64,000 bases of DNA, taken from positions 304,483 to 368,482 of the forward strand of contig NZ_FNOX01000007.1 of the NCBI RefSeq assembly GCF_900107155.1. Direction: 5' to 3'. Below the pieces are notes generated by a model, which made no database searches, had not been told where the DNA came from, and worked only from the letters and a program-made list of their open reading frames with translations. Shown here piece after piece: positions 25,011-34,157 of the stretch; positions within the stretch are counted from its first letter, which is position 1, and each line of letters opens with the position of its first letter. The DNA is from Pseudomonas salomonii. Lineage in GTDB: Bacteria; Pseudomonadota; Gammaproteobacteria; Pseudomonadales; Pseudomonadaceae. The translations under genes were made by a program, and so were the position numbers.

Positions 25011-26420
25011 TCAGTAACGGTAAGCGTGCGGCTTGAACGGACCTTCAACGGTCACGCCGATGTAGTCGGCCTGGGTCTTGGTCAGTTGAGTCACCACGCC
25101 GCCGAAGCCGCGGACCATTTCCAGGGCCACTTCTTCGTCGAGTTTCTTCGGCAGTACTTCCACGGTCAGACGCTCGGCTTTCTGGGCCGGCGACAGGTCG
25201 GCGTACTTCTGGCCGAACAGGAAGATCTGTGCCAGGACCTGGTTGGCGAACGAGCCGTCCATGATGCGGCTTGGGTGGCCGGTGGCGTTGCCCAGGTTAA
25301 CCAGGCGGCCTTCAGCCAGCAGGATCAGGTAGTCGTCGTTCTGCGGGTCGAAATCGCCAGCGCCGGTACGGTGAACCTTGTGTACCTGCGGCTTCACTTC
25401 TTCCCATGCCCAGTTCTTGCGCATGAAAGCGGTGTCGATTTCATTGTCGAAGTGACCGATGTTGCAGACCACGGCGCGCTTCTTCAGGGCTTTGAGCATG
25501 TTTGCGTCGCAAACATTCACGTTACCGGTGGTGGTCACGATCAGGTCGATCTTGCCCAGCAGGGCTTTGTCGATGCTCGCTTCGGTGCCGTCGTTCTGGC
25601 CGTTGATGAACGGCGAAACCACTTCGAAGCCGTCCATGCAGGCTTGCATGGCGCAGATCGGGTCAACTTCGGAGACTTTAACGATCATGCCTTCCTGACG
25701 CAGGGACTGGGACGAACCCTTGCCCACGTCACCGTAGCCGATCACCAGGGCTTGCTTGCCCGACAGCAGGTGGTCGGTGCCGCGCTTGATGGCATCGTTG
25801 AGGCTGTGACGGCAGCCGTACTTGTTGTCGTTCTTGCTCTTGGTCACCGAGTCGTTGACGTTGATGGCCGGGATTTTCAGCTCGCCCTTGGCCAGCATGT
25901 CCAGCAGGCGGTGTACGCCGGTGGTGGTTTCTTCGGTCACGCCGTGAACACGGTCAAGGATCTGCGGGTACTTCTTGTGCAGCAGCTCGGTCAGGTCGCC
26001 GCCGTCGTCGAGGATCATGTTGGCGTCCCATGGCTTGCCATCTTTGAGGATGGTTTGCTCCAGGCACCACTCGTACTCTTCTTCGGTTTCGCCTTTCCAG
26101 GCGTAAACCGCGATGCCGGCAGCCGCGATAGCAGCAGCGGCCTGGTCTTGAGTCGAGAAAATGTTGCAGGACGACCAGCGTACTTCGGCACCCAGGGCAA
26201 CCAGGGTTTCGATCAGCACGGCAGTCTGAATGGTCATGTGGATGCAGCCGAGGATCTTCGCGCCTTTGAGCGGCTGCTCAGCGGCGTACTTGCGGCGCAG
26301 ACCCATCAGGGCTGGCATTTCGGATTCGGCGATAAAGGTTTCGCGACGGCCCCAGGCAGCGAGGGACATGTCGGCGACTTTGTAGTCGGTAAAACCTGCA
26401 GGCGTGATTACAGCGCTCAT
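25011..26420 (-). CDS. ahcY: S-adenosylhomocysteine hydrolase
   Basis: A 469-residue NAD-dependent enzyme that splits SAH to adenosine and homocysteine. Motifs: GCIHMTIQTAVLIETL (about 58–73), the NAD site VIGYGDVGKGSSQSL (about 230–244), and the C-terminal KPHAYRY. The start MSAVITPAGFTDYK at 26420 gives the family length. GGAGG lies directly upstream, next to a hairpin (26431–26449), and the SAH riboswitch lies further 5'. Confidence 0.96.
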   Translation of the reverse strand: MSAVITPAGFTDYKVADMSLAAWGRRETFIAESEMPALMGLRRKYAAEQPLKGAKILGCIHMTIQTAVLIETLVALGAEVRWSSCNIFSTQDQAAAAIAAAGIAVYAWKGETEEEYEWCLEQTILKDGKPWDANMILDDGGDLTELLHKKYPQILDRVHGVTEETTTGVHRLLDMLAKGELKIPAINVNDSVTKSKNDNKYGCRHSLNDAIKRGTDHLLSGKQALVIGYGDVGKGSSQSLRQEGMIVKVSEVDPICAMQACMDGFEVVSPFINGQNDGTEASIDKALLGKIDLIVTTTGNVNVCDANMLKALKKRAVVCNIGHFDNEIDTAFMRKNWAWEEVKPQVHKVHRTGAGDFDPQNDDYLILLAEGRLVNLGNATGHPSRIMDGSFANQVLAQIFLFGQKYADLSPAQKAERLTVEVLPKKLDEEVALEMVRGFGGVVTQLTKTQADYIGVTVEGPFKPHAYRY

Positions 26421-26430
26421 GAAGAGCCTC

Positions 26431-26449
26431 CATTCGTAGTGTGCGAATG
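26431..26449 (-). promoter_or_regulatory. Hairpin adjoining the ahcY ribosome site
   Basis: CATTCG and CGAATG arms enclose seven bases and end at the GGAGG ribosome-binding site. It is probably part of the riboswitch expression platform. Confidence 0.45.
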
Positions 26450-26487
26450 GGCGCCGTTGTGCGTTTAGTATCCAGCTGGCTAACCAG

Positions 26488-26547
26488 GCCGGACAACGCC
26501 CCATCCGAGCCTGACAGGTTGAACCTGCTGCAGCGCCCCTCGGACAG
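26488..26547 (-). promoter_or_regulatory. S-adenosylhomocysteine (SAH) riboswitch
   Basis: On the minus strand TCCGAG (P1 5' arm) is followed by GGGCGCTGCAGC, a hairpin CAGGT/ACCTG, then CAGGCTCGGA (P1 3' arm) and GGGGCGTTG. The CGCT/GGCG complement allows the pseudoknot. This matches the SAH riboswitch known to precede ahcY in beta- and gamma-proteobacteria. It turns expression on when SAH accumulates. Confidence 0.9.
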
Positions 26548-26745
26548 GTGGCGGGAGAACGGTATCAATCGAAGATGACCGTTTTGAAGCGGTGGCGATT
26601 ATAGCCGTGTGCGCGGCACTTCCCAAGCCTTTCTGTCGGCCGCATGCAGATCGTGCATGGGCGTGATAGGCAATGGCGCATAGAGCTTGGGCGCGGGCTC
26701 TGCCATGATGTTGCCCATCATTTCGCAAGACGCTTTGGAGTGACC

Positions 26746-27138
26746 ATGAACTTCCACACCCGCAAATGGGTAAAACCCGAAGACCTCAACCCCAACGGCA
26801 CCCTGTTCGGCGGCAGCCTGCTGCGCTGGATCGACGAAGAAGCGGCGATCTACGCGATTGTTCAATTGGGCAACCAGCGCGTGGTGACCAAGTACATCTC
26901 CGAAATCAACTTCGTCAGCGCCTCGCGTCAGGGCGACATCATCGAATTGGGCATCACCGCCACCGAGTTCGGCCGCACCTCCATCACCCTGACCTGTGAA
27001 GTGCGCAACAAGATCACCCGCAAGAGCATCCTCACGGTGGAGAAAATGGTCTTCGTCAACCTGGGCGAAGACGGTTTGCCGGCACCGCACGGGCGTACTG
27101 AAATCAAGTATGTGAAAGACCAGTTTCAGGATGAGTAA
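26746..27138 (+). CDS. Hotdog-fold acyl-CoA thioesterase (YciA-like)
   Basis: A 130-residue thioesterase with the hotdog helix GTLFGGSLLRWIDEEAAIYA (about 16–35), in which Asp/Glu act in catalysis. Likely hydrolyses acyl-CoA in the cytoplasm. MNFHTRKWVKPEDLNPNG at 26746 follows GGAG; an upstream in-frame ATG is unlikely. It is divergent from ahcY. Confidence 0.88.
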   Translation: MNFHTRKWVKPEDLNPNGTLFGGSLLRWIDEEAAIYAIVQLGNQRVVTKYISEINFVSASRQGDIIELGITATEFGRTSITLTCEVRNKITRKSILTVEKMVFVNLGEDGLPAPHGRTEIKYVKDQFQDE

Positions 27139-27224
27139 CTGCACGGCCTGCGTCGGCGGGCATTGAACGCTCGCGAATGAAGACGGGTCGTACCTGAACC
27201 GCATCCCCTTGTTCAGGTAAAACC

Positions 27225-28112
27225 ATGGCCACGCAAACAGACGGCAAAACCCCCAACCTGTCGCAGGAAGAGCAACAGGACGTCGACGACAACCAACCGC
27301 CCCGCGCGGCGGTTCTGCACGAAATCATCCGCACCCAGGGCGACCAGGAACTGGAGCGCAATGTTGCTGCGTTGTGGTGGTCGGCATTGGCGGCGGGCCT
27401 GACCATGGGCCTGTCGCTGATGGGCATGGGGTTGCTCAACTCGCGCCTGCCGGATGGCGAAGGTTTCAAGGTGATCGCCAGCTTTGGTTATTGCGCGGGC
27501 TTTCTTGCGGTCATCCTCGCGCGCCAGCAATTGTTCACTGAAAACACCCTGACCGCCGTGCTGCCGGTAATGAGCAAGCCGACGCTGGCCAATGCCGGCC
27601 GCCTGTTGCGGTTATGGACGGTGGTGCTGGTGGGCAACCTGTGCGGCACCTTGCTGGTGGCCTACGTGATGCTGCACCTGCCGATCTTCGACACCAAGAC
27701 CGACATGGCCTTCCTCGAAATCGGCCGCAAGGTCATGGAAAACGACCCCGGTCAGATGTTCGCCAAAGGCATTATTTCCGGCTGGATGATCGCCACCATG
27801 GTGTGGATGATCCCGTCCATGGAAAGCGCGAAGATGTTCATCATTATCCTGATCACCTACCTCATGGCGCTGGGGGACTTCACCCACATCGTCGTCGGCT
27901 CGGCGGAAGTGTCGTACCTGGTGTTTGCCGGCGAGCTGCCGTGGAAGGACTTCTGGCTGGTGTTCGCCGGGCCGACCCTGGCGGGCAATATCATCGGCGG
28001 CAGTTTTATTTTTGCGCTGATCAGCCATGCGCAGATTCGCAGTGAGAGCAGCTTGCCGGGCAAGGCTGCTGCGGACCCCAGACATCCGCAGCAGATCAAA
28101 AAGGATCAGTGA
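27225..28112 (+). CDS. Formate/nitrite transporter family (YfdC-like) channel
   Basis: A 295-residue FNT-family membrane protein with a charged N-terminal cytoplasmic extension (about 45 residues, QEEQQDVDDNQ) and about six membrane segments. Closest in form to YfdC, whose transported anion is uncertain. Its end overlaps the convergent antiporter gene by 7 bp. Confidence 0.85.
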   Translation: MATQTDGKTPNLSQEEQQDVDDNQPPRAAVLHEIIRTQGDQELERNVAALWWSALAAGLTMGLSLMGMGLLNSRLPDGEGFKVIASFGYCAGFLAVILARQQLFTENTLTAVLPVMSKPTLANAGRLLRLWTVVLVGNLCGTLLVAYVMLHLPIFDTKTDMAFLEIGRKVMENDPGQMFAKGIISGWMIATMVWMIPSMESAKMFIIILITYLMALGDFTHIVVGSAEVSYLVFAGELPWKDFWLVFAGPTLAGNIIGGSFIFALISHAQIRSESSLPGKAAADPRHPQQIKKDQ

Positions 28113-29365
28113 ACCTCGGGCGTGGCCTGGGGCTCACCCTTGGTCACGTGCTTGACCAGCTTGCCGATGCTCAAACCCTGCAACAGAATCGACGACAGCA
28201 CCACGATGTAGGTGATGCTCAGCAGCAAGTCGCGTTCCGGGCCAAGCGGCAGGGCCAGCGCCAGTGCGACCGAGACGCCGCCGCGCAAACCACCCCAGGT
28301 AAGAATGCGGATAGTGCCGCGTGGCACCGTGCGCCAGCGGCGCAGCAACAGGATCGCCGGGGCCACGGTCAGCAGGCGTGAGGCCAGGATCGCCACGGCC
28401 AGCAAGCTGGCGGCCAGTACGTGCAACCAGTTGAACGGCAACAGCAGCAGCTCCATGCCGATCAGGGCAAACAGCAGGGCGTTGAGCATGTCATCGAGCA
28501 ACTCCCAGAAACCGTCGAGGTAGCGGCGGGTCATGTCGTTCATCGCCAGCTTGCGCCCCAGGTTGCCGATAATCAGCCCGGCCACCACCATCGCAATCGG
28601 CGCCGAGACGTGCAGTTCGGTCGCCATTGCCGAACCGCCGATCACCAGCGCCAGGGTCAGCATCACTTCGATCTGGTGCTGCTCGATGCTCTTGATCATC
28701 AGGTACACCAGGTAGCCGATCAGCCCGCCGAACACCACGCCACCGATCGCTTCATGGGCGAACAGCATGGCCGTGGCGCCGACGGTGGGTGTTTCGCCCA
28801 GCTGTGCGATGCCCAGCAGTACGGTAAACACCACCACCGCCGTGCCGTCGTTGAACAGCGATTCGCCGACGATGGTGGTTTTAAGCGGCTTCGATGCGTT
28901 GGCGGTTCGCAGTACGCCCAGCACCGCAATCGGGTCGGTGGGTGAGATCAGCGCGCCGAACAGCAGGCAGTAGAGGAAGCTGACGTGCCAGCCGAACAGG
29001 GCAAAGATGTAATACGCCAGGCTGCCAATGACCACGGTGGCGATCAATACGCCGAAGGTCGCCAGCAGGCCGATGGGCCAGCGATAGCTGCGCAGGTCGT
29101 TGAGATTGACGTGCAAGGCGCCGGCGAACAGCAGGAACGACAGCATCCAGTTCATCAGCAAGTCGCCGAAGTCGATCTGGCCGATCAACTGCTGGATACG
29201 CTCTTCCAATCCTGGGTAGCCGATAAGGCTCAAGCCTTGCAGAATCAGGGAAAACAGCAGGGCCGTGACCATCACGCCGATGGTGGGCGGCAGGCCGATA
29301 AATCGGTAGTTCACATAGGTGAGCAGCGTGGTAAGGCAAATAAAGGCGGCGACAAGTTCAAGCAT
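28106..29365 (-). CDS. CPA1 family cation:proton antiporter (NhaP-like)
   Basis: A 419-residue protein with about 12 membrane segments. Family motifs are SPTDPIAVLGVL (about 139–150) with the transport Asp, and ESLFNDGTAVVVF (about 167–179). It exports Na+ or K+ in exchange for H+; the cation cannot be read from sequence. Start MLELVAAFICL at 29365. Confidence 0.88.
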   Translation of the reverse strand: MLELVAAFICLTTLLTYVNYRFIGLPPTIGVMVTALLFSLILQGLSLIGYPGLEERIQQLIGQIDFGDLLMNWMLSFLLFAGALHVNLNDLRSYRWPIGLLATFGVLIATVVIGSLAYYIFALFGWHVSFLYCLLFGALISPTDPIAVLGVLRTANASKPLKTTIVGESLFNDGTAVVVFTVLLGIAQLGETPTVGATAMLFAHEAIGGVVFGGLIGYLVYLMIKSIEQHQIEVMLTLALVIGGSAMATELHVSAPIAMVVAGLIIGNLGRKLAMNDMTRRYLDGFWELLDDMLNALLFALIGMELLLLPFNWLHVLAASLLAVAILASRLLTVAPAILLLRRWRTVPRGTIRILTWGGLRGGVSVALALALPLGPERDLLLSITYIVVLSSILLQGLSIGKLVKHVTKGEPQATPEVH

Positions 29366-29557
29366 CCGAGGTCCTTGGAAGTGAGGGAAGGTCGTTATTG
29401 CTGGGATGGACCGCAACAGCAACAGGATGTTTCAAGGCACCGGCTAAAAGCGCGATAGAACCTTTCGGCGCGCTTCGGTTCATAGCCGGTGAGTGCGATT
29501 TTGCAGTGATAGTGCTAAAACTCTAATTTCTATTTAAAACAAAAAAAGGAATCCTTC

Positions 29558-29944
29558 ATGACGGCCGCTTTCTGGTGTGTGTTGATCGCAATATTCCTGC
29601 CTTACCTGTGCACGGGGGTGGCCAAGTTCAGCGGCGGCAAGTTCGGCCCGCGGCATAACCACGACCCGCGCGCCTTCCTGGACACCGTCGAAGGCGTGGC
29701 CAAGCGCGCCCACAACGCCCAACTCAACAGCTTTGAAGTGACGCCTGCGTTTGCCGCGGCGGTGATCATCGCGCACCTGGCCGGTACGGCGTCGCTGGTG
29801 ACCATCAATGTGCTGGCGGTGCTGTTTATCACCAGTCGGCTGCTGTACATCATTTGCTACCTGGCCGACTGGGCGTTGCTGCGTTCCCTGGTGTGGGCGG
29901 TAGGGATGGCGTTGATTGCGAGTTTCTTCTTTGTGTCGATCTAG
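29558..29944 (+). CDS. MAPEG family membrane protein
   Basis: A 128-residue protein with four membrane segments. The MAPEG signature region is visible as AHNAQLNSFEVTPAFAAAVI (about 50–69) with preceding DPRAF. Eukaryotic relatives use glutathione or make eicosanoids; the bacterial role is unknown. AAAAAAGGAATCCTTC precedes the ATG. Confidence 0.85.
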   Translation: MTAAFWCVLIAIFLPYLCTGVAKFSGGKFGPRHNHDPRAFLDTVEGVAKRAHNAQLNSFEVTPAFAAAVIIAHLAGTASLVTINVLAVLFITSRLLYIICYLADWALLRSLVWAVGMALIASFFFVSI

Positions 29945-29979
29945 AGGTATTACGCACATTCAATAAGGTAGCGGGCTTG

Positions 29980-30113
29980 TTGTGGCGAGCGGGCTTGCCC
30001 CGCGTTGGGCTGCGAAGCAGCCCTAAAACAGGCACTGAGCTCTTTCTGAAAGAACTCGTTGCTCTTATTGGGGCCGCTGCGCAGCCCAACGCGGGGCAAG
30101 CCCGCTCGCCACA
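29980..30113. repeat. REPIN-like long inverted repeat, GGCGAGCGGGCTTGCCCCGC variant
   Basis: TGGCGAGCGGGCTTGCCCCG and its complement, each with GGGCTGC-type continuation, enclose about 50 bp with another GAAAGAACTC-type element. It lies between the MAPEG gene and convergent mltA. Confidence 0.85.
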
Positions 30114-30159
30114 TATGCCTCCACACAAGCTAGCTCCCACATGTGATCTTCTGCGTTAT

Positions 30160-31347
30160 TCAAGAACCGGCTGGCGCATCCGGCACGTGGGGCAACGCCG
30201 CGCCCTTGGGCCACAGCATCCAGATCTGCCCCTGCTGCTTCATATTCCCCGCCAGCTCACCCGCCGCGTCACCGGTGCCCCAGAACAAGTCTGCACGCAC
30301 TTCGCCAGTGATCGCTCCGCCCGTGTCTTGGGCTGCCACGGGTCGGGCAATCGGTGAGCCGTCAGGCTTAGTGGTCGACAGCCACAACAGGCTGCCCAGC
30401 GGAATCACCTTGCGATCCACCGCCACGCTGTAACCCGCCGTCAGCGGCACATTCAGTGAACCACGCGGGCCTTCGTTGCTGTCCGGGCGGGCGCTGAAGA
30501 ACACGTAGCTGGGGTTGCTCGCCAACAATTGCGGAATACGCTGCGGGTTGGCCTTGGCCCAGGCGCTGATGGCGCCCATGGTCACGTCCTCTTTTTTCAG
30601 CTCGCCTTGTTCCACCAGCCAGCGGCCGATCGGGCGGTACGGGTAGCCATTCTGGTCACCATAACCGACGCGCAGTTGGCGCCCACCGGCCAGTTGAATA
30701 CGCCCCGAGCCCTGGATCTGCAGGAACTGCAGGTCCATGGGGTTGGTCAGCCAGGCAATGGGTTTGGCGGTGGAGCCCTGGCCGTTGATGGTGCTGGCAT
30801 CGTCATACGGCTTGAGCACGCGGCCCTCGAGGCGGCCGCGCAGGCGCTTGCCCTTGAGTTCCGGGTAGATGCTTTCCAGGTTGACGATGATCAAGTCATC
30901 CGGCACGCCGTACACCGGCACATGGGCGGTGGCGGTTTCGGTCAGGCTGCCGGGGTAGACCGGCTCGTAGTAGCCGGTGATCAGGCCATTGGGTGTGTTG
31001 TCGGCCGAGCGCAGACCGAACACATCCAGGCGCTCCTTGAGAAAACCGCGCACGGCCACGGCATCGCCCGGTACGGTGGCGGCGGCAGCACAGGTCGCGC
31101 CCCATACCGGATCAGCCTTGAGGCGCTGACAGGCACTGCGCCAGGATTCAAACCCGGCCAGCAGGTCGCTGTCGGACACCGCCGGCAGCGCTTCCCACGG
31201 TGCACTGACATAAGTGGCAACGGCATGGGGCTTGGGCGCTTCATCTTTTTTGCCGGCGTCTTTGCCGCCATCACAACCGGCCAGCAGCGCAACCATCGGC
31301 AGAGCCCACACCATTCGGCGGCTCCAGCGTTTCAAGGTGACATTCAT
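30160..31347 (-). CDS. mltA: Membrane-bound lytic murein transglycosylase A
   Basis: A 395-residue outer-membrane lipoprotein: signal ending in LLAGC (lipobox Cys about 23). The MltA domain follows, and a C-terminal 3D-type domain contains VAAQDTGGAITGEVRADLFWG, where Asp is catalytic. It cuts peptidoglycan glycan strands to anhydromuropeptides. Start at 31347 (MNVTLKRWSRR) gives a proper lipoprotein signal; the upstream ATG does not. Confidence 0.93.
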   Translation of the reverse strand: MNVTLKRWSRRMVWALPMVALLAGCDGGKDAGKKDEAPKPHAVATYVSAPWEALPAVSDSDLLAGFESWRSACQRLKADPVWGATCAAAATVPGDAVAVRGFLKERLDVFGLRSADNTPNGLITGYYEPVYPGSLTETATAHVPVYGVPDDLIIVNLESIYPELKGKRLRGRLEGRVLKPYDDASTINGQGSTAKPIAWLTNPMDLQFLQIQGSGRIQLAGGRQLRVGYGDQNGYPYRPIGRWLVEQGELKKEDVTMGAISAWAKANPQRIPQLLASNPSYVFFSARPDSNEGPRGSLNVPLTAGYSVAVDRKVIPLGSLLWLSTTKPDGSPIARPVAAQDTGGAITGEVRADLFWGTGDAAGELAGNMKQQGQIWMLWPKGAALPHVPDAPAGS

Positions 31348-31476
31348 ACACGTAATTCCTGAAGCGGTTGCCTGCGCCGCAGCGCATTTGGGCAACCCTT
31401 ATTATTAATAGGGCTATTGGTCTTTGCGGGCGGGGCGAGGATACTGGCCGCCGTTTCCCGTGACCCTGAAGCCATC

Positions 31477-31926
31477 ATGACTTTTAAAAAACTGACCGTG
31501 GTATTGCTGGCCTGCCTGACTATGTCCGCCTGCGGCGGTGTCGACCCGAATTCGCCGCTGGGCCAACGCAAGGCCATCTTCAAGCAGATGCTCAAGACCG
31601 GCGAAGACCTGGGCGGCATGCTGCGTGGGCGTATCCCGTTCGACGGCGCGAAGTTCGCCGAAGGCGCGGTCAAGCTCGATGCGTTGTCCCACGAACCGTG
31701 GAAGCATTTCCCGAGCGTGCGTGAGGAAGATCACACCAGCGCCAAGGACACGGTGTGGCAACAGCAGGCACGTTTCCAGGAGCTGGCCCGAAACCTTGAA
31801 GCGGCCACCGGTGAATTGGTGATCGCAAGCCAGGTGCAGCCCTACAAGGCCAGCAACCTGGGGCCTGCGGTGCAGAAAGTCGAAGATGCCTGCACGGCTT
31901 GCCATAAACAGTTTCGCGACCACTGA
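31477..31926 (+). CDS. Cytochrome c'-type lipoprotein
   Basis: A 149-residue predicted periplasmic lipoprotein (MTFKKLTVVLLACLTMSAC, lipobox Cys about 19) with a class II cytochrome c' pattern: long helices and a C-terminal CTACHKQFRDH haem site. Likely binds one haem; may bind NO or transfer electrons. Start 31477 chosen for the signal sequence. Confidence 0.85.
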   Translation: MTFKKLTVVLLACLTMSACGGVDPNSPLGQRKAIFKQMLKTGEDLGGMLRGRIPFDGAKFAEGAVKLDALSHEPWKHFPSVREEDHTSAKDTVWQQQARFQELARNLEAATGELVIASQVQPYKASNLGPAVQKVEDACTACHKQFRDH

Positions 31927-31932
31927 CCGGTT

Positions 31933-32328
31933 TTACTTGTCGAGCTCGTCGACAGCTTCCTGCAGTTCTTTGCGTGACTGAGCCAGCTTGTCTTTGCGTT
32001 TGTTGATTTTCTCGGCATCGCCTTTTTTCATCGCCTTGTCGAGGTCGGCCTGACGGCGGCTGACCTCGTGCTTGGCGTCGAGCACCTTGTTTTCGCGTTC
32101 TTTGCGCAGGGACGCATCGGTGCAGTGGGTGGTGACTTCGCTCAGGGCTTTTTCCAGGCCGGCCTGTTGCTCGCTGTTGCCATGGGCCTTGGCTTGTTCG
32201 ATTTGTGCGCTGATGGCCTGGCGCTTGGCGGCGCAGCCGGTGAGTTCCGGCACTTCTTCGGCGGCCAGCAGCGGCATGCTCGCCAAGGTTACGGTGGTCA
32301 ACAAGGCAAGTGGGGCTAGAAATTTCAT
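31933..32328 (-). CDS. DUF1090 family periplasmic protein (YqjC-like)
   Basis: A 131-residue protein with a signal peptide (MKFLAPLALLTTVTLASMPL, cut after LLA) and a charged helical coiled-coil body (KDKLAQSRKELQEAVDELDK at the end). Three cysteines occur, including CAAKRQAI near residue 35. Function unknown. Converges with the cytochrome c' gene, leaving 6 bp. Confidence 0.87.
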   Translation of the reverse strand: MKFLAPLALLTTVTLASMPLLAAEEVPELTGCAAKRQAISAQIEQAKAHGNSEQQAGLEKALSEVTTHCTDASLRKERENKVLDAKHEVSRRQADLDKAMKKGDAEKINKRKDKLAQSRKELQEAVDELDK

Positions 32329-32396
32329 GTGGGGCTCCAAGGTCGCAATTGGATGGCAGGGTGAATTCTGCCGGGTTAAAAGTGGCTGGGCTGGGC

Positions 32397-34061
32397 TTAA
32401 AACCCGTCAATCCCTGCCACGCGTAGTGTTTCAGCTAACGCTTGTACGTGTGGGTCGCGAAAAAAAGCGCTCAGTTGCGCCGCGCGGCCCGGGCCAATGC
32501 CGTCGGTGGCCAGCCAGGCTTGCGTGTCTTTGGCGGCCAGGGCCTGCCAGCCGCCCTCCAGATCGTTGCGCGCCGAAGGCGGTACGCCCAGGGCTTTGAG
32601 CCATTGTGCAAAGGGCCGTTGCCGCGCGCTTTGCAGGCTGTCGAGCACTCGGGCCCGGCGGCGATCACCGAAGCCGTCAATGTTAGCAAGCTCTGCCGCA
32701 TCCAGGGTTAACCAATCGAGAATGCCTGCGATTAGACCGGCCTGAATCAATGCGTTCCAGGTTTCCCGGCCCATATAGGGCAGGGCCAGGCCCTGATTGC
32801 TGCTCAGCCAGGTCAGGCGCGCGAGCAATTGCTCCTCGCAACCGGGGTCCAGTTGCCAGCAACTCAACGCGTGGAAGTTGCGCGCATCCGGCACCTGCAC
32901 CGCCACTCTGGTCTCGTTGCGCAGGATCACCTGCTCCAACCGCGGAATCACTTGGCCGGCAAGGCTGATGGAAACTTGATCGCCGGGGCGGATGTCCAGC
33001 GCATGCCAGTGCTTCAAGGAGCCGACGCTGACACGACGGATTTGCCGGTCGTCCAGCCGCACCGACTCCAGTTCCAGAATGGGCGTGATACGCCCCGTGC
33101 GGCCGATCTTGAACTGTACCTTGCGCACCAGCGCCAAAGCCCTGGTTACCGGGTACTTCCACGCGACCGCCCAATACGGCGCGCCGACCTGCCAGCGCGT
33201 GGCAGGTGCGTGCAGGGCCTGGTGCAACACCACGCCATCGCTGGCAAAGGGCAGCGGATGGTTGTACCAGTAACTGCGCCAATGCGCGGCTTCAGTGAGG
33301 TTTTGCACGGGGTGGCTGTAGCGACGGCTGTCGGTGAAGCCCCAGCGCGCGAGGGTGGCCAGCCGCGTGCTGAAGTCTGCCGGGCCTTCGGGCCAGGCCC
33401 AGACGAATAGCCCGATTCTGGAAGCCTCGGCCTCACTTAACTGTCGGCGATTCATCAGCCCGGCCACTTTGCTGCGCGCACTGAGCCCGCCGTGTTCGGA
33501 CTGCACATGATCGTCAAGGCGCCAATAGAGTTCGCCTTGCAGCACCAGGTCGATGGGTTCGGGCAGTTGCTGGACAATGCCCTGGATCTTGCGCGCAGCG
33601 GCTGTCCAATCCTGACCGAGCAGGCCGTCGCCACGGCTGATGAGTCGGCTCAGGCGGCCTTTGCGATACACCAGCGTCACCGCAACGCCGTCGACCTTGG
33701 GCTGCACCCAGACGTCCTGGCGTGTCTTGAGCCACCCACCGACGGCCTCTTCATCCACCAGCTTTTCCAGGCCGGTATGAGCGACCGGATGGGGCTGTGT
33801 ACCACGCGCACCTGCCAGCGGGTTGTCCGCCGTCGACTGTGTTGGCGCAAAACACGCCTGCCACTGCGCCAGGCGTTGTCGGGCCTGGTCGTATAGCTCG
33901 TCGCTGACCGGAGACTGACCGAGCCGGTGGTAACTGTCATCCCACAGCTTGATCTGTTCGGCCAGGGTGCCGACCTGTGAGCGTGCCTCTTCGGGGCATT
34001 CCTCGGCCCAGGCCAGAAATGACAGGGCGCTGAGTACAAGGGCAATCAGTAAACGCATCAT
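32397..34061 (-). CDS. ligB: NAD-dependent DNA ligase LigB
   Basis: A 554-residue LigB-type ligase. The adenylation motif KVDG lies in VQPKVDGVAVTLVYRKGRL (about 121–139), with later OB-fold and helix-hairpin-helix (NIDGFGDRRRARVLDSLQSA) regions. It lacks the C-terminal BRCT of LigA. The N-terminus MMRLLIALVLSALSFLAWA looks like a signal peptide, as in E. coli LigB. AAGGA is placed correctly for the ATG at 34061; neighbouring ATGs at 34067 and 34058 are possible. Confidence 0.93.
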   Translation of the reverse strand: MMRLLIALVLSALSFLAWAEECPEEARSQVGTLAEQIKLWDDSYHRLGQSPVSDELYDQARQRLAQWQACFAPTQSTADNPLAGARGTQPHPVAHTGLEKLVDEEAVGGWLKTRQDVWVQPKVDGVAVTLVYRKGRLSRLISRGDGLLGQDWTAAARKIQGIVQQLPEPIDLVLQGELYWRLDDHVQSEHGGLSARSKVAGLMNRRQLSEAEASRIGLFVWAWPEGPADFSTRLATLARWGFTDSRRYSHPVQNLTEAAHWRSYWYNHPLPFASDGVVLHQALHAPATRWQVGAPYWAVAWKYPVTRALALVRKVQFKIGRTGRITPILELESVRLDDRQIRRVSVGSLKHWHALDIRPGDQVSISLAGQVIPRLEQVILRNETRVAVQVPDARNFHALSCWQLDPGCEEQLLARLTWLSSNQGLALPYMGRETWNALIQAGLIAGILDWLTLDAAELANIDGFGDRRRARVLDSLQSARQRPFAQWLKALGVPPSARNDLEGGWQALAAKDTQAWLATDGIGPGRAAQLSAFFRDPHVQALAETLRVAGIDGF

Positions 34062-34112
34062 GAGCATCCTTGCTCGGAAGGGACGCCCAGCCTAAGTGAT
34101 CCCGACGGGCAC

Positions 34113-34141
34113 AAAAAAGCCCCGGCAGGGCGGGGCTTTTT
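34113..34141 (-). terminator. Intrinsic terminator upstream of ligB
   Basis: AAAAAGCCCCG/CGGGGCTTTTT stem-loop; works in either direction. On the minus strand it would end transcripts from the fragment at 34158. Confidence 0.85.
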
Positions 34142-34157
34142 ACCGGGTGTTTCCAGC

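Noticed and set aside
25026..26468. 480-codon frame antisense to ahcY
   Set aside because: Mirror of the ahcY codon bias; no ribosome site and crosses the ahcY start and riboswitch platform.
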